Under the pieces are notes generated by a model. That model did not search any database. It worked only from the letters and a program-made list of their open reading frames with translations, and had not been told where the DNA came from. This document shows positions 6,528 through 14,385 of a stretch of 24,949 nt of DNA, piece by piece. Made by a program: the position numbers and the translations under genes. The stretch is from an uncultured bacterium (lineage in GTDB: Bacteria > Bacillota_I > Bacilli_A > RF39 > UBA660). Position 1 is the first letter of the stretch. Every line of letters begins with the position of its first letter. The DNA lies in the NCBI GenBank assembly GCA_949288625.1, contig CASEKZ010000077.1:1-24949 (forward strand), written 5' to 3'.

Positions 6528-7476
6528 CGTAATAGATTTTAATCAGGTTTTAATACTGAAAAAACAAAACCAATTTTTTTGTAATGAGATGGTAAAGAAA
6601 ATTGATTTAGAAATTAAAAAATGGAGTTTGTTTCAGGGCGATAGAATTAAAAAATGTTTTAATGAAAAAAATTTATCTTTTTTGTTTGATAATTATAATT
6701 TTATAAACAGACGTTTTTTAAGCGGAGTAGTTAGTAAAAACAAGGTAAATCTTTTTTTTAAGAAGTTAAATAATCAATTTGAAGGTAAAGAAGATGATTA
6801 TGAAAAGTTAGTTATAACATTATATTTTTATTATATATATAGTGTATATGCTGAAGATTTATTTTTATTATCAGATGAAAAAATAAAACTTTTTATTAAT
6901 GTTTATAGTGCATTTGAAGATGAACACAAAATGGAAGATATTGATAAAATATGTAGTTTTTTATTTGATGATGATATTTATCAAGAACTTATAAATATTA
7001 GTGGTGGATACGAAAACATTAAGTATGTATGTGAAGATATTGTTGAAGAATATTTAGAATATGGTGTAAAAAATAATATACCAGTATCTTTTTTTGCAAA
7101 GAACATGATTGATTACTATAAAGATATGGAAAAAGAAAAAGATAGTTGGAAAGACATGGAAGAACCTTTTAAAATTAAAAAATTAACGATTGAAGAAGTG
7201 TGTTCTAAAATTAAACCTCAGGTGGATGGTATTATTTCACTTATGATGAGTAATGGTGATGAAAATAAAAATAAGGTTTTATCCGGAGAATGTTTTTATT
7301 TAAAAAGCAACATGGATATGTTGATGTTTAGACTTAAAAACATTAATAAAGAAGATATAAACGATTGTTTAATAAATATTAAAAAGACCTGGGAATCAAA
7401 TGATTCTTTAATTAATAAATTAATCAATATTTTTGAGTATGTAAATAATTTTAGCTATTCTTCGGTAAAAAAATAG
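6520..7476 (+). CDS. Uncharacterised protein in the ruvB-queA gap
   Basis: I do not recognise this 318-residue protein. It has no signal peptide or membrane helix and is rich in Lys, Glu, Asp, Asn, Phe and Tyr; it reads as an all-helical soluble protein with many short amphipathic segments. No catalytic motif stands out. The start at 6520 is well supported: AAGGAG at 6507-6512, an 8-base overlap with ruvB, and a Met-Ser-Asn start. Its position inside the ruvAB-queA-tgt operon implies co-transcription and a housekeeping link to recombination, or simple insertion. A hairpin without a T tract covers its stop codon. Confidence 0.85.
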   Translation: MSNVIDFNQVLILKKQNQFFCNEMVKKIDLEIKKWSLFQGDRIKKCFNEKNLSFLFDNYNFINRRFLSGVVSKNKVNLFFKKLNNQFEGKEDDYEKLVITLYFYYIYSVYAEDLFLLSDEKIKLFINVYSAFEDEHKMEDIDKICSFLFDDDIYQELINISGGYENIKYVCEDIVEEYLEYGVKNNIPVSFFAKNMIDYYKDMEKEKDSWKDMEEPFKIKKLTIEEVCSKIKPQVDGIISLMMSNGDENKNKVLSGECFYLKSNMDMLMFRLKNINKEDINDCLINIKKTWESNDSLINKLINIFEYVNNFSYSSVKK

Positions 7477-7482
7477 CTAAAG
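7449..7482 (+). other. Intercistronic hairpin without a T tract
   Basis: TTTAGCTATT (7450-7459) and AATAGCTAAA (7472-7481) pair perfectly over 10 bp, plus a G-U pair, around a 12-nt loop. The TAG stop of the unknown gene lies in the 3' arm. No run of T follows, so it is not a standard terminator; it may be an RNA stability or processing element within the operon. Confidence 0.55.
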
Positions 7483-7504
7483 GTTGCTTAAAGGATGTGA
7501 TATC

Positions 7505-8527
7505 ATGAAGACCGATGATTTTGATTATGTTTTACCAAAGGAATTAATTGCACAGACTCCATTAAAAAAAAGAGATGCTTCAAAAATGATGGTTTTAGAT
7601 AAAAAAACAGGAAAGTATGAAGATAAACGTTTTACTGATTTAATTAATTATTTAAAACCTGGCGATACTTTGGTTTTAAACGATACAAAAGTAATTCCAG
7701 CAAGATTAATTGGTCATAAAGAAGATACCGGAGCGGTAATCGAAGTTCTAATGTTAAAAGACTTAGGAAATGATGAGTGGGAATGTTTAACTAAGCCGGC
7801 TAAAAGAATAAAAGAAGGAACCATAGTTAGTTTTTCCGAGGAATTATCCTGTGTTTGCACAAAAGTATTAGAAGATGGCATAAGACATTATAAATTTATA
7901 TATGAAGGTATTTTTCTTGAAATATTAGACGGGTTAGGAGACATGCCACTTCCACCATACATAACCGAAAAACTAAAAGAAAAGAATCGTTATCAAACTG
8001 TTTATGCTAAAAACTTAGGTAGTGCTGCGGCACCAACGGCAGGGCTTCATTTTACTAAAGAGTATTTAAACAATATAAAAGAAAAAGGCGTAAATATTGC
8101 TTACGTAACACTTCATGTTGGGCTTGGTACTTTTAGACCGGTGGTTGTAGAAGACGTAACAAAGCATGATATGCACTCGGAATATTATATTTTGTCTAAT
8201 GAGGTTGCTAGAATTTTGAATGAAACAAGACAAAATGGTAAACGAATAATTGCAATTGGAACAACTACAACTAGAGTATTAGAAACCGTTGCAAAAGAAG
8301 ATGGTACTTTTAGTGAATCTTCTGGTAATACAAAAATCTTTATTTATCCAGGATATAAATTTAAGGGTATTGATTGTTTGCTAACTAATTTTCATTTACC
8401 AAAGTCAACTTTAATTATGCTTGTTAGTGCTTTGGCAGGAAAAGATAACGTACTTAAGGCATATAGTCATGCGGTTAAAGAAAAGTACCGATTCTTTTCG
8501 TTTGGGGATTGTATGTTTATAAAATAA
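7505..8527 (+). CDS. queA: tRNA preQ1 ribosyltransferase-isomerase QueA
   Basis: QueA transfers the ribose of S-adenosylmethionine to preQ1 in tRNA, giving epoxyqueuosine at the wobble position. The 340 residues match the family: DYVLPKELIAQTPLKKRDAS at the N-terminus, GDTLVLNDTKVIPARLIG, MPLPPYI, SAAAPTAGLHFT, HVGLGTFRPV, TTTTRVLE and the C-terminal TNFHLPKSTLIMLVSA. The ATG at 7505 follows AAGGATGTGA; a start at 7484 is open in frame but lies ahead of that binding site. The next gene supplies the preceding reaction of the same pathway. Confidence 0.97.
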   Translation: MKTDDFDYVLPKELIAQTPLKKRDASKMMVLDKKTGKYEDKRFTDLINYLKPGDTLVLNDTKVIPARLIGHKEDTGAVIEVLMLKDLGNDEWECLTKPAKRIKEGTIVSFSEELSCVCTKVLEDGIRHYKFIYEGIFLEILDGLGDMPLPPYITEKLKEKNRYQTVYAKNLGSAAAPTAGLHFTKEYLNNIKEKGVNIAYVTLHVGLGTFRPVVVEDVTKHDMHSEYYILSNEVARILNETRQNGKRIIAIGTTTTRVLETVAKEDGTFSESSGNTKIFIYPGYKFKGIDCLLTNFHLPKSTLIMLVSALAGKDNVLKAYSHAVKEKYRFFSFGDCMFIK

Positions 8528-8552
8528 AATTTTATTATGTAAGAGGTTAAAA

Positions 8553-9680
8553 ATGAAAATTAAATATGAATTATTAAAGAATAATAAAAATGATGAAAAC
8601 GTTAGATTAGGGAGATTAATAACTAATCACGGAACTTTCGAAACCCCTATGTTTATGCCAGTTGGAACACTAGCAAACGTAAAAACCCTAATGCCAGAAG
8701 AACTAAAGGCTTGTGGGTCTGCCGTGGTATTATCAAATACTTATCATTTATGGTTAAGACCTGGAGAAGACGTTATAAGTAAGGCTGGAGGTTTAAATAA
8801 ATTCATGAATTATGATGGCCCAACTCTTACTGATTCTGGTGGATTTCAAGTTTTTTCCCTTACGAAAAACAAGAAAAAAGATATTACCGAAGATGGTGTA
8901 CATTTTAAAAGTCATATAGATGGACGTAATTTATTTTTAACACCAGAAAAGTCAATTGAAATACAAAATAAGTTAGATTCTGATATTGCAATGAGTTTTG
9001 ATGAGTGTGCACCTTATCCTGCCTCAAGATCTTACATAGAAAACTCTATGAGAAGAACATTGCGGTGGGCAAAAAGAGGAAAGGATGTTTTTAACAATAA
9101 AAATCAATCTTTATTTGGAATTGTTCAAGGCGGAGAGTTTGAAGACTTAAGAAAAGAAAGTGCTTTACAAACCGTTAAGATTGGTTTTGATGGATATTCA
9201 ATCGGTGGTACAAGCGTTGGGGAGCCAAAGGACGTTATGTATAACATGATAAGTTATGCAACAAAATATTTACCTAAGGATAAACCTAGATATTTAATGG
9301 GGGTTGGGGATCCAATAGATATATTAGAAGGTGTATCAAGGGGTATTGATATGTTTGATTGTGTTTTACCAACAAGGTTAGCTCGGCATGGTAATTGTTT
9401 TACATCGCATGGTAAAATAAACATTAAAAACGCTAAATATAAAGAAGATTTTACTTCTATCGATGATGAATGTGATTGTTATACATGCAAGAATTTTTCA
9501 AAGGCATATATAAGACATCTTGCTGTATCAGGTGAGGTTAACGCAGGAAGACTTCTTTCAATCCATAACATACGTTTTTTAATAAGTTTAACTGAAAAAA
9601 TTAGAAAATCAATTAAAGATGATACTTTTGAAGAATTTAAAAATATGTTTATTAATAAATATAAAAACGATGGTAATTAA
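8553..9680 (+). CDS. tgt: Queuine/preQ1 tRNA-guanine transglycosylase Tgt
   Basis: Tgt swaps guanine at wobble position 34 of GUN tRNAs for preQ1. The 375 residues include TDSGGFQVFSL with Asp94 (general base), MFDCVLPTRLARHG with Asp269 (nucleophile by family alignment) and a complete zinc site: Cys307, Cys309, Cys312 (CDCYTC) and His338. AAGAGG precedes the ATG and the gap to queA is 25 bases, so the two are co-transcribed. The stop lies in a bidirectional terminator shared with the reversed gene downstream. In Bacillus, yajC follows tgt directly; it is absent here. Confidence 0.97.
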   Translation: MKIKYELLKNNKNDENVRLGRLITNHGTFETPMFMPVGTLANVKTLMPEELKACGSAVVLSNTYHLWLRPGEDVISKAGGLNKFMNYDGPTLTDSGGFQVFSLTKNKKKDITEDGVHFKSHIDGRNLFLTPEKSIEIQNKLDSDIAMSFDECAPYPASRSYIENSMRRTLRWAKRGKDVFNNKNQSLFGIVQGGEFEDLRKESALQTVKIGFDGYSIGGTSVGEPKDVMYNMISYATKYLPKDKPRYLMGVGDPIDILEGVSRGIDMFDCVLPTRLARHGNCFTSHGKINIKNAKYKEDFTSIDDECDCYTCKNFSKAYIRHLAVSGEVNAGRLLSIHNIRFLISLTEKIRKSIKDDTFEEFKNMFINKYKNDGN

Positions 9681-9696
9681 GTTATATCATCGTTTT
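9664..9696. terminator. Bidirectional terminator between tgt and TIGR04086 gene
   Basis: AAAACGATG (9664-9672) pairs with CATCGTTTT (9688-9696), 9 bp, with A and T runs on both sides so it can work in both directions. Both convergent stop codons (overlapping at 9677-9680) are in the 15-nt loop. Confidence 0.85.
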
Positions 9697-10054
9697 CTTC
9701 TTTTGTGTTTTTGCCAATAATTCCTCCAAGTAAGCTAAATGCCAATAAAATTACATAGTATATAACGCTAATAAAACTAAAATTAGCATTAAAAGCAGTA
9801 AGAGATAATAATAGCATGATAATAAGCCAAAAAGTAAAATATATAAGACCACTTATTATACCTCTTTGTTTCATGTTTTTTGCAAAAAATAAAGAGCCTA
9901 CAAAAATTGCTGCTATACTTATCAAACATAATAAAACGTTATTTATTTTGGTACTTGTTATGTTAAAGTAATAAAATAAGTTAGTGAAAAATGACCCCAC
10001 AATAATAATTACCATTGTGTAAATAATAGGAAGTATGTATTTTTTTATTTTCAT
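9677..10054 (-). CDS. TIGR04086-family (YrzE-like) membrane protein
   Basis: A 125-residue protein with four predicted membrane helices (about residues 7-27, 38-58, 66-90 and 95-114) and a charged C-terminus. Composition, four-helix layout and the position between tgt and a DUF421 gene match the TIGR04086/DUF3792 family (B. subtilis yrzE holds the same slot). Function of the family is unknown. Here the gene is reversed relative to the conserved order. The start taken is ATG at 10054; GAGGTG lies immediately upstream (10060-10055), which is close spacing, and a GTG at 10057 is an alternative. Confidence 0.75.
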   Translation of the reverse strand: MKIKKYILPIIYTMVIIIVGSFFTNLFYYFNITSTKINNVLLCLISIAAIFVGSLFFAKNMKQRGIISGLIYFTFWLIIMLLLSLTAFNANFSFISVIYYVILLAFSLLGGIIGKNTKEENDDIT

Positions 10055-10123
10055 CACCTCTAATTAAATATATTAGTTGAATATAAAATTATGATTAATA
10101 TCATAATACTAATGGTGATAATA

Positions 10124-10771
10124 TTGACTTACGCTATAATTATTATAAAAACTTTTTTTATATATCTGTTAGTTGCTTTTATTTTTAGAATGATGGGTAA
10201 AAGAGAAGTTGGGCAATTAGGTACGTTTGATTTGGTTGTGTTTATTTTAATCGCGGAATTAGTTGCAATGTCGATAGAACATGAATCAAATTTCTTATTT
10301 AATTTGATACCTGTTATTGTACTTGTTATTTTACAAATTTTAATTTCAAAACTTTCTTTAAAATACATTAAATTTAGAAGGTTTATCGACGGAAAACCCG
10401 TTATCATTATAAAAAAAGGTATAATTGATTTTAAAAACATGGTAGAGCAGCGTTACACGTTAGATGATTTACTTTTACAACTAAGAGAAAAAGACATAAG
10501 AAGCATTGATGAGGTTGACTATGCTATTTTAGAAATTAATGGTAAGTTATCGGTTTTTAAAAAAGATGATAAAAAGGATAAAAAAACTTATCCGTTACCT
10601 ATAATTTTAGATGGTAGGGTACAGTTTGATAACTTGTATGAAATTGGAAAAAGTAAAAGTTGGTTATTAAATACACTAATTGATAAAGAAATAAAGGTAG
10701 AAGATGTGTTTTATGCTTTTTCTAAAAACAATGATTTATTTATTATAAAAAATGATGAGTTAAAAAAGTAA
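10124..10771 (+). CDS. DUF421 (YrbG/YetF-like) membrane protein
   Basis: Matches the DUF421 family: two or three N-terminal membrane helices, then MMGKREVGQLGTFDLVVFI, the family signature, and a cytoplasmic C-terminal region with KYIKFRRFIDGKPVIIIKKG and LRSIDEVDYAILEING-like strands (read here as IRSIDEVDYAILEINGKLSV). Function is unknown; some members sit with spore genes. I prefer the TTG at 10124: GGTGAT stands 5 bases ahead, as at ruvB, and it gives the usual distance of about 24 residues to the GKRE motif. The ATG at 10091 adds 11 residues but has no ribosome binding site and overlaps an inverted repeat. Length is 215 residues from TTG. The gene keeps the ancestral yrzE-yrbG adjacency. 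Confidence 0.85.
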   Translation: MTYAIIIIKTFFIYLLVAFIFRMMGKREVGQLGTFDLVVFILIAELVAMSIEHESNFLFNLIPVIVLVILQILISKLSLKYIKFRRFIDGKPVIIIKKGIIDFKNMVEQRYTLDDLLLQLREKDIRSIDEVDYAILEINGKLSVFKKDDKKDKKTYPLPIILDGRVQFDNLYEIGKSKSWLLNTLIDKEIKVEDVFYAFSKNNDLFIIKNDELKK

Positions 10772-10796
10772 AGATGCTAAGGAGCATTTTTATTTT
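10771..10796 (+). terminator. Terminator of the DUF421 gene
   Basis: AAGATGCT (10771-10778) pairs with AGCATTTT (10783-10790, one G-U) around loop AAGG, followed by more T. It starts at the stop codon. Confidence 0.75.
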
Positions 10797-10802
10797 ACGT
10801 TC

Positions 10803-10831
10803 TTGTTAATTATTACTATGTGTGTTATAAT
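10803..10831 (+). promoter_or_regulatory. Promoter of the first paralogous membrane gene
   Basis: -35 TTGTTA (10803-10808), 17-base spacer ending in TGT, consensus -10 TATAAT (10826-10831). A clear extended -10 promoter 25 bases before the start codon. Confidence 0.7.
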
Positions 10832-10856
10832 TTACTAAGAAATGAAGGGGATAATT

Positions 10857-11615
10857 ATGGATCAAAAAGATAAAGATATAAAGCGTGCCATAGATGATAT
10901 TTTTGGGGATGACGTAATTGAAATTGATTCCGAGAATAATACTTTAAAATCGGATGAAAAACAAAGTGAACTGAGTCATACCGCTTTAAATATTCCAGTG
11001 GTAAATGATGATGTTTCGATTCCTGAAATGGATAATGCGTTTAAAACAAATGATATAAACGAAAACAAGGAAATAAAAAATGAGACTAATTTATCAGAAA
11101 CTACTAGCAAAAGTAAAAAAAATAAACGTATAATTATTTATTTGATACTGGGCATTATAATTGCATTTGTACTTGTTTTTGTGATTATTAATTACGTAAT
11201 TGGAAAAGAAAAGACAATTATATGTTCATATTTTGCTGAAGATGCTGGTTATAAAGTAACTGATGAGTATAAGATAACACATAAAAAAAACAAGATTATA
11301 TACGTAGAGCAAGAGTATGATTATACTGCTAAAACACAAGAATATAAAGAACAAGTTGGGTACGTAAAGGAAGAAAAACTACCCGTAATAATAAATTCTA
11401 ACGGAATGGATGGATTTACTTATACATACGAAACTAACGATAGTTTCTTTAAGGTTATGGGGTACCTTGATTTTGCGTTATTTGATTATGATAAAATAAA
11501 TAAGATAGATCAAAAAGTAACACCAATTAGTTATTTTAAAATTAGTTCTGATATGACGTTTAATGATTTAAAAGATTCACTTGAAAATCAAAGATACGTA
11601 TGTAGTGATAATTAA
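10857..11615 (+). CDS. Single-pass membrane protein, paralogue A
   Basis: A 252-residue protein: an acidic, low-complexity cytoplasmic part (residues 1-90), one membrane helix (about 94-115), and an outer domain of about 135 residues opening with Cys123 and closing with Cys249. The protein encoded at 13347-14129 has the same plan, with Cys131 and Cys255, nearly the same spacing, and a similar last helix (LKDSLENQRYVC against LQSAYSEKGFSC), so the two are paralogues flanking lysS. The strand-rich outer domain resembles the YehR/DUF1307 lipoprotein fold in pattern, a weak match I cannot test. AAGGGG precedes the ATG at 10857; an upstream ATG at 10842 lacks a binding site. Function unknown. Confidence 0.8.
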   Translation: MDQKDKDIKRAIDDIFGDDVIEIDSENNTLKSDEKQSELSHTALNIPVVNDDVSIPEMDNAFKTNDINENKEIKNETNLSETTSKSKKNKRIIIYLILGIIIAFVLVFVIINYVIGKEKTIICSYFAEDAGYKVTDEYKITHKKNKIIYVEQEYDYTAKTQEYKEQVGYVKEEKLPVIINSNGMDGFTYTYETNDSFFKVMGYLDFALFDYDKINKIDQKVTPISYFKISSDMTFNDLKDSLENQRYVCSDN

Positions 11616-11626
11616 ATATATTTAAT
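11611..11626. repeat. 16-bp perfect palindrome before lysS
   Basis: ATTAAATATATTTAAT is its own reverse complement, covers the TAA stop of the upstream gene and overlaps the position where the lysS -35 should be. It may be a weak terminator or an operator, or chance in AT-rich DNA. Confidence 0.4.
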
Positions 11627-11638
11627 CTTTAAAAAATA

Positions 11639-11647
11639 TGATATAAT
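11639..11647 (+). promoter_or_regulatory. Extended -10 promoter of lysS
   Basis: TGA directly followed by consensus TATAAT (11642-11647), 24 bases before the TTG start; the -35 region is poor. Confidence 0.55.
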
Positions 11648-11671
11648 TACATAACAAAGGGAGTGTTTTAA

Positions 11672-13165
11672 TTGAGAGAATTAACTGAACAAGAATTGGT
11701 AAGAAGACAAAAACTAACCGAAATAAGTAAAGTGTGTAATCCTTATCCTGATAGTTTTAAAAGAACTAATACTTTAAAGGAAGCAAAAAAATTAAAGGAT
11801 GGAGAAAAAAGCGTAAGAATAGCTGGTAGAATTGTTTTTGCACGTAAAATGGGTAAACTTAGTTTTGCTAAAATACGTGACTTAGAAAGTGATATGCAAC
11901 TTGAATTTAAAATTGATTTATTAGGTGAAGAAAAGTATGCTTTCTTTAAAAAACAAATAGACACTGGTGATTTTGTTGGTGCAGAAGGAGAAATCTTTAC
12001 AACGCAAACTGGCGAAAAAACATTAAGAGTTCATTCGTTTACTTTTTTAGGAAAAGCTTTAAGGCCTCTTCCTGAAAAGTTTCATGGACTTGTTGATACG
12101 GAGCTAAAATATAGACAAAGATACGTTGATTTAATCACTAATGAAGAATCAAGAAAAGTATTTTTAGGTAGGAGCAAGTTATATGCTTTTATTCACAAAT
12201 ACCTTTCTGATAATGGCTTTTTAGAAGTTGAAACACCAATTTTACAAACGGCTGTTTGTGGTGCTGCTGCTAAACCATTTTATACACACCATAATGCTTT
12301 GAACATTGATTGTAATTTAAGAATTGCACCAGAAACCTACTTAAAACAATGTATAGCAGCAGGTTATGATAGGGTGTATGAAGTTGCAAAGTGTTTTAGA
12401 AACGAAGGAATGGATACTCAGCATTTGCAGGAGTTTACGCAAGTTGAATGGTACGCTTCTTACTGGAATTATGAAGATAACATAAAATTTTACCAAGGTT
12501 TTATTAAGGCTTTATTAATGGAATTACTTGGAACTACAACGGTAGAATATCAAGGCGTTAGCTTGGATTTTGGCAAAGAAAACTGGAATCGTATAAATTA
12601 CATCGAGGAAATGAAGAAAATCTTAGGATTTGATTTTTTAGAAGTTGAAGAGCCAAAAGACTTAAAGGATAAAATAGTAAGTAAGAAACTATTTACTTAT
12701 GAAGAGCTTGAAGATTATAAATCAGTAAGCCAAATAATTGACTTTGTGTACAAAAAGAAAATAAGGGAAAACGTAGTTCAACCAACAATTATGTATAATT
12801 ATCCAGCAATGCTTATTCCACTTGCTAGAAGAAACGATGATGATAGTAGAGTAATCGATGTTTTTCAAGTTGTTGCATGTGGAACCGAGCTTTGTAAAGC
12901 ATACTCAGAACTTGTTAACCCAATAACGCAAAGAAAAACCTTTGAAGACCAACTAAAGGCAAAAGCACAAGGCGATGATGAAACGATGGATTTAGACGAA
13001 GGATTTATGCTTGCAATGGAACAAGGTATGCCACCGATATCTGGTTTAGGTTTTGGTATTGATAGATTAATGATGTTAATTTATAATCAACCTTCAATAA
13101 GGGACGTTGTGTTGTTTCCTCTTATGAAACCAGAAAATGAAAATAAAAACGAAAAGAAAGATTAA
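11672..13165 (+). CDS. lysS: Lysyl-tRNA synthetase, class II
   Basis: Charges tRNA-Lys with lysine. The 497 residues show an OB-fold anticodon-binding domain (VRIAGRIVFARKMGKLSFAK) and the three class II motifs: motif 1 ending FLEVETPILQ, motif 2 FRNEGMDTQHLQEFTQVEW, and motif 3 GLGFGIDRLMMLI. The lysine-pocket segment reads TELCKAYSELVNP and motif 2 continues VEWYASYWNYEDN, both unlike the usual Bacillus LysRS (NGFSEL; LELYEAY), so it belongs to a divergent branch. The start is TTG with GGGAGTG ahead; no T-box or lysine riboswitch fits in the 56-base leader. lysS is not part of the ancestral ruv-sec-rel segment and has been placed there together with its flanking membrane genes. Confidence 0.95.
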   Translation: MRELTEQELVRRQKLTEISKVCNPYPDSFKRTNTLKEAKKLKDGEKSVRIAGRIVFARKMGKLSFAKIRDLESDMQLEFKIDLLGEEKYAFFKKQIDTGDFVGAEGEIFTTQTGEKTLRVHSFTFLGKALRPLPEKFHGLVDTELKYRQRYVDLITNEESRKVFLGRSKLYAFIHKYLSDNGFLEVETPILQTAVCGAAAKPFYTHHNALNIDCNLRIAPETYLKQCIAAGYDRVYEVAKCFRNEGMDTQHLQEFTQVEWYASYWNYEDNIKFYQGFIKALLMELLGTTTVEYQGVSLDFGKENWNRINYIEEMKKILGFDFLEVEEPKDLKDKIVSKKLFTYEELEDYKSVSQIIDFVYKKKIRENVVQPTIMYNYPAMLIPLARRNDDDSRVIDVFQVVACGTELCKAYSELVNPITQRKTFEDQLKAKAQGDDETMDLDEGFMLAMEQGMPPISGLGFGIDRLMMLIYNQPSIRDVVLFPLMKPENENKNEKKD

Positions 13166-13212
13166 AGTTACTATGAAAGTTTTTTGATAGTAACAACTAT
13201 TCTTTCTTTTTT
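13152..13212 (+). terminator. Composite terminator after lysS
   Basis: An inner 8-bp stem (13167-13174 with 13187-13194) sits inside an outer 10-bp A/T-rich stem (13152-13161 with 13201-13210) that ends in a T run. The lysS stop (13163-13165) lies between the stems. Confidence 0.75.
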
Positions 13213-13318
13213 AATGTTAAAATAAATTATAAAAAAACGTAAATAATATATATAGTTGTAAAATTTTAATAAAAAGTTTTAAAAGACAAAAAAATCTGTT
13301 TTTAATTAAAAAATATTA

Positions 13319-13327
13319 TGTTATTAT
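13319..13327 (+). promoter_or_regulatory. Extended -10 promoter of the second paralogue
   Basis: TGT followed by TATTAT (13322-13327), 19 bases before the start codon; 17 bases upstream is only TTTTTA as a -35. Confidence 0.45.
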
Positions 13328-13346
13328 TATATTGGAGTGATGTAAG

Positions 13347-14129
13347 ATGAATGATAAAGAAGAAAATAAAACTTACGATGATCAAAAAGAAAATAAAACT
13401 TTAAGTGAAAATGAAAGTATAAACGAAGAAGATAAAAAAACAATTAATCCTTCTGATGATGTTACTAGGGAAATTAATTTAGATGAGTTATATGATGGAG
13501 CGGTTAATAACACGGTTGTAATTGATCCAGTAACTAATGATGAAATTTTGTTACCATCAAAAAAACCTAATTATACGATAATTGGGGTTATCCTTGCGAT
13601 TGCTATTTTACTTATTTTATACTACGTTAATAATAAAACCGGGTTTGGCGCAACAACTAAAGACGTTGAACCAAAAACAACTACGACAACCACTACTGTT
13701 GCTAATATAAATGAAAATAAAACTGGTGTTTTAACTTGTACTTATAATTCTAAAAGTGATGCTGAAACGCAAACGGTAACTTTTGTTGCTAATTATGAAG
13801 ATAATGTTTTAACAACTAGTAATTTTAATTACGTTGTTGTTTCAAACTTAGATGGTACTTCTGCGGTAATCGAAGATCTAAAAAATCAGTACGAGAATTT
13901 ATATATAAATAACGCATCCGTTATTGGAAATAACATGTCGTATGAGAAAGATGATAAAGGCTTTACCTTTAACGTTGAAACGGATTATAATATCGCTGAA
14001 TTTGATAAAATATTAGTTACACAAGGACAAGCTATTTTATATGTTAAACCAAATGGTACGGATACTTATGAAACGTTGCAATCAGCTTATTCTGAAAAAG
14101 GTTTTAGTTGTACTTTATCATCTAATTAG
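13347..14129 (+). CDS. Single-pass membrane protein, paralogue B
   Basis: A 260-residue partner of the protein at 10857-11615: an acidic disordered N-terminus (1-72), one membrane helix (about 76-94), a Thr run (111-117) and an outer domain bounded by Cys131 and Cys255. The two cysteines are 124 residues apart, against 126 in the paralogue, so they may form one disulfide or both face the same partner. The pattern of YTITN-like strands and a final helix before the last Cys recalls YehR/DUF1307 proteins, without certainty. GGAGTGAT precedes the ATG. The small membrane gene 11 bases downstream is probably co-transcribed. No function can be assigned. Confidence 0.8.
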   Translation: MNDKEENKTYDDQKENKTLSENESINEEDKKTINPSDDVTREINLDELYDGAVNNTVVIDPVTNDEILLPSKKPNYTIIGVILAIAILLILYYVNNKTGFGATTKDVEPKTTTTTTTVANINENKTGVLTCTYNSKSDAETQTVTFVANYEDNVLTTSNFNYVVVSNLDGTSAVIEDLKNQYENLYINNASVIGNNMSYEKDDKGFTFNVETDYNIAEFDKILVTQGQAILYVKPNGTDTYETLQSAYSEKGFSCTLSSN

Positions 14130-14140
14130 TAGGTAATAAT

Positions 14141-14347
14141 ATGAAAAAAACGAAAGTAAAAATAGATGTTAATAAAAATAATTTAAAACAACTTATAGTA
14201 GGAGTAATAATTCTTGATTGTTTTTCAATTTTTAATCTTATTTTACAAATATATTTAAATGACATATCCTACTTCTCATACATATTACTTTTTATATGTA
14301 ATTTAGTTGTTTTTATAACTTATAAACTTAATAGAAAAAAAACATAA
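14141..14347 (+). CDS. Small two-helix membrane protein
   Basis: A 68-residue protein: a basic N-terminus (MKKTKVKIDVNKNN), two hydrophobic helices (about 17-36 and 43-60) and a basic tail. It starts 11 bases after paralogue B, with AGTAGGT overlapping that gene's stop, so the two are likely co-transcribed. I do not recognise a family; small proteins of this layout often accompany membrane partners. The stop lies in the stem of a bidirectional terminator. Confidence 0.6.
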   Translation: MKKTKVKIDVNKNNLKQLIVGVIILDCFSIFNLILQIYLNDISYFSYILLFICNLVVFITYKLNRKKT

Positions 14348-14385
14348 ATTAACTTGTGATATTAACATTTTAGTTTATGTTTTTT
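14337..14385. terminator. Bidirectional terminator between convergent genes
   Basis: AAAAAACATAAA (14337-14348) pairs perfectly with TTTATGTTTTTT (14374-14385), 12 bp, loop of 25 nt. Both stop codons, of the small membrane gene and the reversed flippase gene, lie in the stem. Confidence 0.8.

Noticed and set aside
7483..7504. preQ1 riboswitch ahead of queA
   Set aside because: The gap is too short and no pseudoknot-type sequence is seen; queA is in the ruvAB operon.
10129..10440. Minus-strand frame of 103 codons
   Set aside because: Antisense to the DUF421 gene, which has a clear family signature; no supporting start signal.
11616..11671. T-box or lysine riboswitch ahead of lysS
   Set aside because: The leader is only 56 bases and shows a palindrome and a -10 element, with no room for either RNA.
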